From positions 1-9,594 of the forward strand of contig JAHDDM010000029.1 of NCBI GenBank assembly GCA_020629355.1: a stretch of DNA of 9,594 nucleotides, in the 5' to 3' direction. This DNA comes from Rhodospirillaceae bacterium. Its GTDB lineage: Bacteria > Pseudomonadota > Alphaproteobacteria > JABSOH01. Made by a program: the position numbers and the translations under genes. Below are positions 1-6,440 of this stretch, in pieces (position 1 is the stretch's first letter; the number at the start of each line of letters is the position of its first letter). The notes under the pieces were generated by a model. It had not been told where the DNA came from. It did not search any database and saw only the letters and a list, made by a program, of their open reading frames with translations.

Positions 1-1
1 A

Positions 2-673
2 AAGCCTTATGCTGACGCACGGGTTCGGCGGGCTTTAGCCATGGCAGTAGATAAGAAAGTTTGTCTGGAACTAGGCTATTCGAATCTGGGAACGGTTGCA
101 GAAAATCATCACGTCTGTCCCGTGCATCCAGAATATGCCGATATTGGCGCACCAGAGTTCAACCCCAAGAAAGCCTATGAATTGATGACTGAGGCAGGCA
201 TGCAGGATTATGAACACGAGCTATTATCGATTGATGATGACTGGCGGCGTAATACTACTGATTCAGTGGCTGCTCAGCTTCGTGAAGCTGGCTTTAAGGT
301 CAAGCGTACTATTCTACCAGGTTCGACTTTCTGGAATGACTGGGCGAAATACCCGTTTTCGTCCACCAACTGGAATCACCGCCCCTTGGGAATTCAGATT
401 CTGGCCTTGGCCTATCGTAGTGGTATGGCATGGAACGAATGGGGCTTCGAGAATGCCGAATTTGACTCTCTCGTTGGTAGTGCGCTGGCGGTTGCCGATG
501 CCGATAGGCGGCGTAAGCTGATGGTGCGGATCGAAGAAGTTATGCGCGAGCAAGGCGTGACCATTCAACCCTATTGGCGCTCGTTATATCGTCATACCAA
601 AGAAGGACTTGTGGGGACGGATATGCACATCACCTTTGAAATGCATCTGTACAAATATGGTTGGGCTGCGTAA
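2..673 (+). CDS. ABC transporter substrate-binding protein, family 5 (peptide type), C-terminal part
   Basis: This is the C-terminal 223 residues of a periplasmic solute-binding protein of the DppA/OppA class (SBP family 5), which delivers peptides or similar solutes to the importer encoded downstream. The reading frame is open to the left edge, so the gene starts outside the window; the ATG at 41 is internal. The first visible residues, KPYADARVRRALAMAVDK, match the conserved family block in which D-x-R-V-R-x-A-L precedes A-x-D. Full-length members have roughly 500-600 residues, so more than half is missing, including the signal peptide. The C-terminus shows the usual sequence of a WNEWGFENAEFD segment, a helix rich in charged residues (ADADRRRKLMVRIEEVM) and the IQPYW region that ends the second lobe. 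The substrate cannot be told from this part. A hairpin terminator follows 15 bases after the stop, and the permease genes come next. Confidence 0.9.
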   Translation, partial: KPYADARVRRALAMAVDKKVCLELGYSNLGTVAENHHVCPVHPEYADIGAPEFNPKKAYELMTEAGMQDYEHELLSIDDDWRRNTTDSVAAQLREAGFKVKRTILPGSTFWNDWAKYPFSSTNWNHRPLGIQILALAYRSGMAWNEWGFENAEFDSLVGSALAVADADRRRKLMVRIEEVMREQGVTIQPYWRSLYRHTKEGLVGTDMHITFEMHLYKYGWAA

Positions 674-687
674 TTACGAAACTTTCA

Positions 688-718
688 GGCCGCGTTCTTA
701 TTCGGGACGCGGCCTTTT
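688..718 (+). terminator. Rho-independent terminator or attenuator after the binding-protein gene
   Basis: GGCCGCGT (688-695) pairs perfectly with ACGCGGCC (707-714), and TTTT follows at 715-718. The stem can be lengthened by a few pairs including G-U, leaving a small loop. It lies between the binding protein and the first permease, with only three bases between the T run and the permease ATG at 722. Partial termination here would explain more binding protein than permease, a common arrangement in ABC import operons. Confidence 0.8.
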
Positions 719-721
719 ACT

Positions 722-1771
722 ATGCTTATTTTCCTGCTCCGCCGCTTTGCGGTGATGATCTTAACCGCACTGTGCTTGACGTATATTGTCTTTGTCTTGA
801 CCAATCTTGAGCCGAATCTTGAGAAATTGGCCAAGTTTCAGGGCAGCCAACGGATGACAGACGTTGAAGTCACGGCTTTTCTGGAGCGTAATGGTTATTC
901 CAGGCCAGACTATATTAAATACGCGGAATGGCTAGGGTTAGCCCCAAGTTTTCAAGCCACGCAACCTGATGGGCGCATTACCTCGCGTTGCGATAAAGGC
1001 AATCCAGACGGCAAGGCCACCAAAGAGGCGCAATATTGCGGTATTTTACAAGGCTATTGGGGGCAGTCCACGGTCTTCAAACAGGATGTCGCGAGTATTA
1101 TCTCGATTCGTCTTGGCTTGACGGGGAAATTGATGTTTTTTGTCACCCTGTTGATGGTGCCGTCTGCCTTGATCATTGGGATATTAGCGGGGATGCGCGA
1201 AGGCTCGCGCACGGATCGTTCGTTATCGAGCGTTTCGATTCTCTCTACTGCAACGCCTGAATATGTCTCTGGTGTGATTTTTATCACGGTCTTTGCTTCC
1301 AGCGTGGTGGGGCTGAAATGGTTCAAAGGCACTGCCACCAGTGCTATGGACACTGCAACCTTCGAGAATTTCTTCCTGCCAGTATTGACGGTGGCTCTGT
1401 ATGCAATGGGCTATATTGCGCGCATGACTCGCGCTTCCATGGCAGAGGTGATGACCGCGCAATATATCCGCACGGCACGATTAAAAGGCGTGAGTTTCCG
1501 CAACGTAGTGCTGAAACATGCATTGCGTAATGCTTTAATTGCGCCTTTTACCGTCATTATGCTGCAATTTCCTTGGCTATTGAATGGAGTGGTGATTACG
1601 GAGACCCTCTTCAACTACAAAGGCTTTGGTTGGGTATTGGTACAGGCAGCAGGGAATAATGATATTGAGCTGTTGCTGGGTGTTTCTGTTATTTCGGTGG
1701 TGGTGGTGCTGGTGACGCAGCTTATATCCGATATTGGGTATGTTTACCTGAATCCGCGCATTAGACTATAG
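722..1771 (+). CDS. ABC transporter permease, DppB/OppB type
   Basis: This is an inner-membrane subunit of the importer, 349 residues, of the binding-protein-dependent transport permease family. Hydrophobic segments lie near residues 8-28, 133-155, 178-196, 217-235, 272-293 and 315-338. The EAA loop that contacts the ATPase is at about 249-272 (YIRTARLKGVSFRNVVLKHA followed by LRN), a good match to the DppB consensus. The N-terminus MLIFLLRRFAVMIL is typical of DppB proteins, which supports the start at 722 although no Shine-Dalgarno is visible: the bases just upstream are the terminator stem and T run. The loop between the first and second membrane segments is about 100 residues long and contains two cysteines (C90 and C106) in a hydrophilic stretch, which could form a disulfide if periplasmic. 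The next permease follows 12 bases after the stop. Confidence 0.93.
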   Translation: MLIFLLRRFAVMILTALCLTYIVFVLTNLEPNLEKLAKFQGSQRMTDVEVTAFLERNGYSRPDYIKYAEWLGLAPSFQATQPDGRITSRCDKGNPDGKATKEAQYCGILQGYWGQSTVFKQDVASIISIRLGLTGKLMFFVTLLMVPSALIIGILAGMREGSRTDRSLSSVSILSTATPEYVSGVIFITVFASSVVGLKWFKGTATSAMDTATFENFFLPVLTVALYAMGYIARMTRASMAEVMTAQYIRTARLKGVSFRNVVLKHALRNALIAPFTVIMLQFPWLLNGVVITETLFNYKGFGWVLVQAAGNNDIELLLGVSVISVVVVLVTQLISDIGYVYLNPRIRL

Positions 1772-1783
1772 GTAGAAAGACAC

Positions 1784-2977
1784 ATGGAAGCACTCTCTGG
1801 CCTGGAAATCGCACTACGGATGATGATCCAATTTGTTCCAGTGTGGATTGCTCTGGCGATTGCGCTTGGCCTGTCATGGCACTACAAACGCCGTCTTGGG
1901 CTGTATGGCAAGCTGTTCGATAGTGGAATAGGCGTTATTGGCCTTAGCATCGTGTTTTTTTGGATATTTACGGCGGTCTTTGGTCTTTTTGATCTTATTG
2001 TAACCCACGATGCACTCAAGCAGGTTTCGGGCATGAAAAACAAAGTCCCTGGTACACCTTTGCGCGGTGCTACCGAAGCGGATTATGGCTATTATCTGTT
2101 GGGCGGTGATAACCTTGCCCGTGATGTGTTTTCGCGCATGATCAAAGGCTCGTGGGAAGTGGTGAAAATTGCGCCATTAGCGACGATTTTTGCTTTTATG
2201 GTCGGTATCGTACTAGGATTACCCGCAGGGTACTATGGTGGGAAATTTGATACAGTATTGTCGTTCCTTGCGAACCTGATTCTGGCCTTTCCTGTTATCT
2301 TACTGTTTTATCTGTTGGTCACACCAGAAATTGTTGAAACTGGCCTGCCAAGCTATATGGCGGTGGTGCTCTTTCTGTTTCCGATTATCTTTGTCGTGGT
2401 GCTCTTGAACTCGCGTTTTCATACCCAACCATCGAAGCGCAATGTCATGGTTGCCATAACCATTGTAAGCATGGGCTGGCTGTATCTGTCTTTGGTGTCT
2501 GATCAATCAGGCGCATTGCCGATTCTGCCAAGCTGGCTTGATGGCTTTGATGTTCCAGGCGGTATTCTGGTGGTGTTTGTTTCGGTGGTCTTTGTCAATG
2601 CACCAACGGTATTTCGTATTGTCCGTGGTCAGACTTTGGACTTGAAAAGCCGCGATTATGTTGCCGCGGCACAAACCCGTGGCGAGCGGCCTTGGTACAT
2701 CATGCTGTGGGAAATTCTGCCTAATGCGCGCGGACCGTTGATTGTCGATTTTTGTTTGCGGATTGGATATACGACGATTCTTCTAGGCACTTTAGGTTTC
2801 TTTGGTTTGGGCTTGCCACCAGAAAGTCCTGATTGGGGCTCGACAATCAATGATGGTCGCAAGCTGTTGTCTATCTATCCGCATCCGGCTCTGCCGCCAG
2901 CAATCGCATTATTATCGTTAGTCTTGGGATTGAATCTCTTGGCGGATGGACTACGCGAAGAGAGCCTGAAGGATTAA
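1784..2977 (+). CDS. ABC transporter permease, DppC/OppC type, with insertion
   Basis: This is the second membrane subunit of the importer, 397 residues, longer than typical DppC proteins (about 300). It has an extra N-terminal hydrophobic segment (about 15-30) before the usual first one (about 46-68). The family signature L-A-R-D-V-F-S-R-M-I is at 111-120, and the EAA loop is at about 292-320 (YVAAAQTRGERPWYIMLWEI, then LPNARGPLIV). The C-terminal FFGLGLPPESPDWGSTINDG block is characteristic of DppC. Between LAFP (167-170) and RIVRGQ (278-283) there are about 100 residues, where the standard family has a few tens; this part includes additional hydrophobic stretches at about 190-208, 221-237 and 260-271. 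Upstream of the ATG only a weak purine stretch (GGTAGAAAG) is present. The gene's stop overlaps the ATPase start by one base (TAATG). Confidence 0.92.
   Translation: MEALSGLEIALRMMIQFVPVWIALAIALGLSWHYKRRLGLYGKLFDSGIGVIGLSIVFFWIFTAVFGLFDLIVTHDALKQVSGMKNKVPGTPLRGATEADYGYYLLGGDNLARDVFSRMIKGSWEVVKIAPLATIFAFMVGIVLGLPAGYYGGKFDTVLSFLANLILAFPVILLFYLLVTPEIVETGLPSYMAVVLFLFPIIFVVVLLNSRFHTQPSKRNVMVAITIVSMGWLYLSLVSDQSGALPILPSWLDGFDVPGGILVVFVSVVFVNAPTVFRIVRGQTLDLKSRDYVAAAQTRGERPWYIMLWEILPNARGPLIVDFCLRIGYTTILLGTLGFFGLGLPPESPDWGSTINDGRKLLSIYPHPALPPAIALLSLVLGLNLLADGLREESLKD
2969..2973 (+). promoter_or_regulatory. Shine-Dalgarno for the fused ATPase gene
   Basis: AAGGA lies inside the last codons of the upstream permease. 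It sits 3 nt before the ATG at 2977 and 6 nt before the second ATG at 2980. The spacing favours 2980 as the true start, although 2977 couples better with the overlapping stop codon (TAATG). Confidence 0.5.
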
Positions 2978-5055
2978 TGATGACTGATCAACCCGTACTA
3001 GAGATTAGTAATCTGCATATTTCCTTCTTTACGCGCTTGATGGAGATTCCAGCAGTAATGGACTTTAGCTGTACCATTCAACCAGGTGAGGCGATGGGTC
3101 TGGTGGGCGAGAGCGGTTGTGGCAAGTCCACGGTGGCCTTGGGTGTGATGCAGGACTTAGGGGTCAATGGTCGCATTGTTGGTGGTTCGATTAAGTTTCA
3201 AGGCCAAGACCTGATGACCATGTCGCCAGAGGAATTGCGTAATATTCGTGGCAGTAAAATCGCCATGATTTACCAAGAACCCATGGCGAGTTTGAATCCG
3301 ACCATGAAAATTGGCCGCCAGTTGATGGAAGTGCCACTGATCCATGAAGATATATCAGAATCCGAGGCCGAAGCGCGCGCTTTGCAAGTGCTAGAGGATG
3401 TCAAGCTGCCTGATCCAGAGCGTATTATGACGGCGTTTCCGCATCAGCTCTCTGGTGGTCAACAGCAGCGTATTGTGATTGCCATGGCCTTGATGTCCAA
3501 GCCTGCTTTGCTGATTCTGGATGAACCCACCACCGCGCTTGATGTCACAGTCGAGGCCGCGATTGTTGATCTCGTCAAAGGTTTGGGTAAGAAATACGGC
3601 ACATCCATGCTGTTTATTTCGCATAATCTTGGCTTGATTCTTGAGACCTGTGATCGACTTTGTGTCATGTATTCTGGCGAGGCCGTAGAGACAGGCAGTA
3701 TTACAGATGTTTTCGATAAGATGCGCCACCCCTATACTCAAGCGTTATTCCGTTCAATTCCCTTGCCAGGTGCGGATAAAAATGTGCGGCCTTTGGTGGC
3801 GATTCGCGGCAATTTTCCCTTGCCACATGAGCGTCCGCAAGGGTGTAATTTTGGTCCAAGATGCGATTATTTCCAGTCTGGTCTATGTGATGCAGGGAAT
3901 ATCCAGATGCAGACTCTTGATGATAATGATCGTCATGGCAGCCGATGTTTGCGCATAGCAGAGATTGATTGGGATGCACCGCTGGAAGCCCAAAGCGACA
4001 CACAGAGTAATCCTCTTGGTGAAGTGGTGCTTGAGGTTGAGGACTTGCGGAAATATTATCAGGTCTCTGCCAATGCTTTAACCAGTGGCGGTACACGCAA
4101 GGTTGTCAAGGCCAACGAGACCATTTCGTTTCGGGTTCGGGAATCTGAAACGCTGGCGATTGTTGGTGAATCGGGCTGTGGTAAGTCTACCTTGGCTAAG
4201 GTCTTGATGGGGCTGGAAACGGCTTCGGATGGTGCGGTAAAAGTCGATGGTAACAATATTGAGTTCACGCCGATAGAAGACCGCAAGACGGAGACCGTTG
4301 CTGATATTCAAATGGTGTTTCAAAACCCGTTTGATACACTGAATCCGTCGATTTCTGTGGGTAGCCAGATTGTCCGTGCTTTGGAAATTTTCCATATCGG
4401 CAATTCTGATCAAGAGCGCGAACAGCGTATGCTTGAATTGCTTGATCTGGTCAAGCTGCCTCGTGAATTCGCCCGTCGTATGCCAAGGCAGCTTTCTGGC
4501 GGTCAAAAGCAACGGGTGGGTATCGCGCGTGCCTTTGCTGGTGGTGCGCGGATTGTCGTTGCCGATGAACCCGTGTCGGCGCTGGATGTTTCGGTACAGG
4601 CCGCGGTCACGGATCTGTTGATGGATATTCAGCGTGAAAAGAAAACCACTCTGCTATTTATCAGCCATGACCTCTCTATTGTGCGTTACCTGTCTGATCG
4701 TGTCATGGTGATGTATTTAGGCCACGTTGTCGAGTTAGGCTCGACGGATCAAGTCTTTAGCCCACCGTATCATCCCTATACCGAAGCCTTGTTATCAGCA
4801 GTACCTATTGCCGATACCCAAGTGCAGAAACAGCATATTGTCCTTGAGGGCGATATTCCTTCAGCGATGAATCCACCCTCTGGCTGTCCTTTCCAGACCC
4901 GTTGTCGTTGGAAATCCGAGGTCAAAGACGGTCTCTGTGATCGTGAAGTCCCGCCCATGCGCACCTTGGCAGACGGGCATCAAGTCAAATGTCACTTGGC
5001 AGAAGAGATACTGGCGAAAATGACTCCTGTCATTACGCTAGAAAATGGGGCTTAG
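2977..5055 (+). CDS. Fused double ABC ATPase (DppD-DppF type) of the peptide importer
   Basis: This 692-residue protein has two complete ATPase modules and powers the importer; separate DppD and DppF proteins are more usual, while fused forms such as GsiA and YejF are known. Module 1 has Walker A GESGCGKST (44-52), Q-loop Q100, signature LSGGQ (158-162), Walker B LLILDEP with E183, and switch H216. Module 2 has Walker A (397-405), Q449, LSGGQ (506-510), Walker B with E531, and H564. All catalytic residues are present, so both sites should hydrolyse ATP. Each module ends in the oligopeptide-transporter C-terminal Cys motif: C290, C296, C304, C324 and C637, C643, C654, C672. In OppD/DppD-type structures this motif has been reported to hold an iron-sulfur cluster. 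The start is 2977 or 2980. It is the last gene of the operon; no T-run terminator follows, only the palindromic element at 5066. Confidence 0.95.
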   Translation: MMTDQPVLEISNLHISFFTRLMEIPAVMDFSCTIQPGEAMGLVGESGCGKSTVALGVMQDLGVNGRIVGGSIKFQGQDLMTMSPEELRNIRGSKIAMIYQEPMASLNPTMKIGRQLMEVPLIHEDISESEAEARALQVLEDVKLPDPERIMTAFPHQLSGGQQQRIVIAMALMSKPALLILDEPTTALDVTVEAAIVDLVKGLGKKYGTSMLFISHNLGLILETCDRLCVMYSGEAVETGSITDVFDKMRHPYTQALFRSIPLPGADKNVRPLVAIRGNFPLPHERPQGCNFGPRCDYFQSGLCDAGNIQMQTLDDNDRHGSRCLRIAEIDWDAPLEAQSDTQSNPLGEVVLEVEDLRKYYQVSANALTSGGTRKVVKANETISFRVRESETLAIVGESGCGKSTLAKVLMGLETASDGAVKVDGNNIEFTPIEDRKTETVADIQMVFQNPFDTLNPSISVGSQIVRALEIFHIGNSDQEREQRMLELLDLVKLPREFARRMPRQLSGGQKQRVGIARAFAGGARIVVADEPVSALDVSVQAAVTDLLMDIQREKKTTLLFISHDLSIVRYLSDRVMVMYLGHVVELGSTDQVFSPPYHPYTEALLSAVPIADTQVQKQHIVLEGDIPSAMNPPSGCPFQTRCRWKSEVKDGLCDREVPPMRTLADGHQVKCHLAEEILAKMTPVITLENGA

Positions 5056-5065
5056 CCAGTGAAAC

Positions 5066-5214
5066 AACTGGATACTGTAATTTACCTAAGATTTTGATGC
5101 AGATAGGGGTAAAGGGCGATATTGAGTACCGGAACATATTCAGATATTTGAGGAACGCAAATGAGCAATTTGCCCCTAGATGCGCAAAAGATAGGTAAAT
5201 TATAGTATCCAGTT
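5066..5214. repeat. Palindromic MITE-like or intergenic repeat element, about 149 bp
   Basis: The outer arms, 5066-5088 and 5192-5214, are inverted repeats of 23 bp with a single mismatch (a G-U pair in RNA). Inside them the symmetry continues with interruptions: TTTTG near 5092-5096 against CAAAA near 5185-5189, and TAGGGGTAAA (about 5103-5112) against TTTGCCCCTA (5170-5179, one G-U). The imperfect inverted repeat is therefore nearly 50 bp per arm, around a core of about 55 bp. No clear target-site duplication is visible; the flanking bases are C on both sides. It carries no transposase. It sits between two converging transcription units and ends 2 nt from the 3' CCA end of tRNA-Ala. It could be a miniature element or a palindromic intergenic repeat, and it may also work as a shared 3' hairpin for both units. 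No second copy exists in this window. Confidence 0.7.
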
Positions 5215-5216
5215 CA

Positions 5217-5292
5217 TGGTGGAGGTGATCGGGATCGAACCGACGACCTATTGCTTGCAAAGCAATTGCTCTCCCAGCTGAGCTACACCCCC
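5217..5292 (-). tRNA. tRNA-Ala(UGC)
   Basis: This 76-nt tRNA reads 5292 to 5217 and has a full cloverleaf. The acceptor is GGGGGTG/CACCTCC with the alanine identity pair G3-U70. The D stem is GCTC/GAGC, the anticodon stem ATTGC/GCAAT encloses loop TTTGCAA (anticodon TGC), and the T arm is GTCGG-TTCGATC-CCGAT. The discriminator is A73 and the CCA is encoded. It follows tRNA-Ile on the same strand after a 48-nt spacer, the order found in 16S-23S rRNA spacers, but no rRNA is present here. Confidence 0.98.
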
Positions 5293-5306
5293 AATGTGCC
5301 ATGAAA

Positions 5307-5338
5307 CACCGAAAAGACCTCTGAGGTGGCCTTTTTTT
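5307..5338 (+). terminator. Possible + strand terminator in the spacer between the two tRNAs
   Basis: CACC (5307-5310) can pair with GGTG (5325-5328), and alternatively ACCT (5317-5320) with AGGT (5324-5327). A run of seven T follows at 5332-5338. On the + strand this could stop antisense transcription that runs past the transporter operon. The stem is short and imperfect, so it may simply be spacer sequence. Confidence 0.3.
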
Positions 5339-5340
5339 AA

Positions 5341-5417
5341 TGGTGGGCCAGGGAAGACTTGAACTTCCGACCTCACGCTTATCAAGCGTGCGCTCTAACC
5401 GACTGAGCTACTAGCCC
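5341..5417 (-). tRNA. tRNA-Ile(GAU)
   Basis: This 77-nt tRNA reads 5417 to 5341. The acceptor GGGCTAG pairs with CTGGCCC (one U-G pair). The D stem is GCTC/GAGC, and the anticodon loop TTGATAA (anticodon GAT) is closed by CACGC/GCGTG. The T loop is TTCAAGT, the discriminator is A73 and the CCA is encoded. Its sequence is close to alphaproteobacterial tRNA-Ile(GAU). It is the first gene of the tRNA pair and lies 36 bp after the stop codon of the dehydratase gene, on the same strand. Confidence 0.98.
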
Positions 5418-5429
5418 CCACGAAGAGGC

Positions 5430-5457
5430 TTTATAGCATTATTTCAGTGGACTTCAA
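5430..5457 (-). promoter_or_regulatory. Probable sigma-70-type promoter of the tRNA-Ile/tRNA-Ala pair
   Basis: On the - strand, TTGAAG (5457-5452) and TATAAA (5435-5430) are separated by 16 bp. A start about 7 nt further on would leave a leader of some 6 nt before tRNA-Ile. The -35 box overlaps the TGA stop of the dehydratase gene. The GC-rich bases after the -10 box (GCC) resemble the discriminator of stably controlled tRNA promoters. This is inferred from sequence only. Confidence 0.55.
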
Positions 5458-6440
5458 GAATAATCTGTCTTGATTGCGCGGGCAAATACTTCAGCATCGA
5501 CATTGCCGCCGCTGAGGAGCGCAAGCACGGTTTTGCCTGCCAGTATTTTCTGCTGTTGCACAATTACTGCAAGGCTTGCTGCACCGCCCGGTTCCACCAC
5601 CAGCTTGAGATATTCCCAAGCAAATTTCATGGCGTTTAAGACTTTTGATTCGGTAACGCTGGCAGCGCTATCGACATTTTCGGCGATTAAAGGATAACAA
5701 TGTGTACCAACCGTAGGCGATAACAGCGCATCACATAGAGCGGATTCGGTGGGAAAATCTGTATAGGCTGGTGCGGGCTTGCCTGCATCAAAGGCGGCTT
5801 GAACGCTTTGATACCCTTTGGGTTCGCAAGCGGTTACCGCCACGTTGTACTCTGCTGCTGCGAGACTAGAACCCGCTAGGAGACCCGCGCCGCTACAGGG
5901 CACGAATACCCGATGAGGCAGTTTATCTTGTAATGTGCAGTCTTCCAAGGCTTCGAGCATGGCCGTGCCTTGTCCTAAGATAATGCGCGGATCATCAAAG
6001 GGTTTGATCAAATGCGCTTGGCTTTCTTCGAGGATTTTTGTGGCAATTTCCTCGCGGTTTTCATGGACACGGTCGTAGGTGATGATTTGTGCACCCCAAG
6101 CCGCCGTGTTCGCACGTTTCATCATGGGCGCATCAGTAGGCATGACCACGGTGGCGGGAATGCCAAAATGTCGTGCCACACAAGCCACGGCTTGACCATG
6201 ATTGCCAGAGGAAAACGCCACCACGCCCTTTTGACGTTCTGCTTCGCTGAGGCTGCTGATGGTGTGGTATGCCCCGCGTAGCTTAAACGAACCCGTGCGT
6301 TGCAGACATTCTGGCTTGATGAGCAGCCGAAAACCCAGCCGTTCGTTCAGTAAAGGCGATTCCAGTACAGGAGTGCGTACCACAAAGCCCTCGACGACCT
6401 TTGCCGCGTGCAATAAAGAGGAGTAGTTAAGCATGTTCAT
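5454..6440 (-). CDS. PLP-dependent threonine/serine dehydratase (serine racemase-like)
   Basis: This 328-residue fold-type II PLP enzyme probably removes water and ammonia from threonine or serine to give 2-oxobutanoate or pyruvate. The Schiff-base lysine is K53 in TGSFKLRGAY; the substrate loop SSGNHGQ is at 77-83; the C-terminal SGGNVD (310-315) is the pyridine-ring-binding end. The length fits short catabolic or racemase-type members; there is no C-terminal ACT domain, so isoleucine feedback control like that of biosynthetic IlvA is not expected. The phosphate-binding loop, usually GGGGL, reads CSGAGL (182-187), a departure from the common form. The start overlaps the stop of the CBS-protein gene (TAATG) and has no Shine-Dalgarno, so translation is probably coupled. 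Serine racemase or a hydroxyamino-acid lyase activity is possible; the exact substrate is not certain. Confidence 0.88.
   Translation of the reverse strand: MNMLNYSSLLHAAKVVEGFVVRTPVLESPLLNERLGFRLLIKPECLQRTGSFKLRGAYHTISSLSEAERQKGVVAFSSGNHGQAVACVARHFGIPATVVMPTDAPMMKRANTAAWGAQIITYDRVHENREEIATKILEESQAHLIKPFDDPRIILGQGTAMLEALEDCTLQDKLPHRVFVPCSGAGLLAGSSLAAAEYNVAVTACEPKGYQSVQAAFDAGKPAPAYTDFPTESALCDALLSPTVGTHCYPLIAENVDSAASVTESKVLNAMKFAWEYLKLVVEPGGAASLAVIVQQQKILAGKTVLALLSGGNVDAEVFARAIKTDYS

Noticed and set aside
3391..4512. Several 69-144 codon frames on the - strand opposite the fused ATPase gene
   Set aside because: They are shadows of a strongly conserved coding sequence, without similarity to known proteins or ribosome sites.
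5161..5205. A 14-codon open frame inside the palindromic element, starting ATGAGCAATTTG and preceded by GAGGAAC
   Set aside because: It has a plausible ribosome site, but it ends inside the inverted-repeat arm and matches no protein that I know. Its bases are explained by the palindrome.
5033..5302. Open frame of 89 codons on the - strand
   Set aside because: It runs through the whole tRNA-Ala gene and the palindromic element, so it is chance.
5217..5417. Remains of a 16S-23S rRNA spacer with rRNA ends
   Set aside because: Only 36 bp upstream of tRNA-Ile and 2 bp between tRNA-Ala and the palindrome are free, and no rRNA sequence is recognisable in either.
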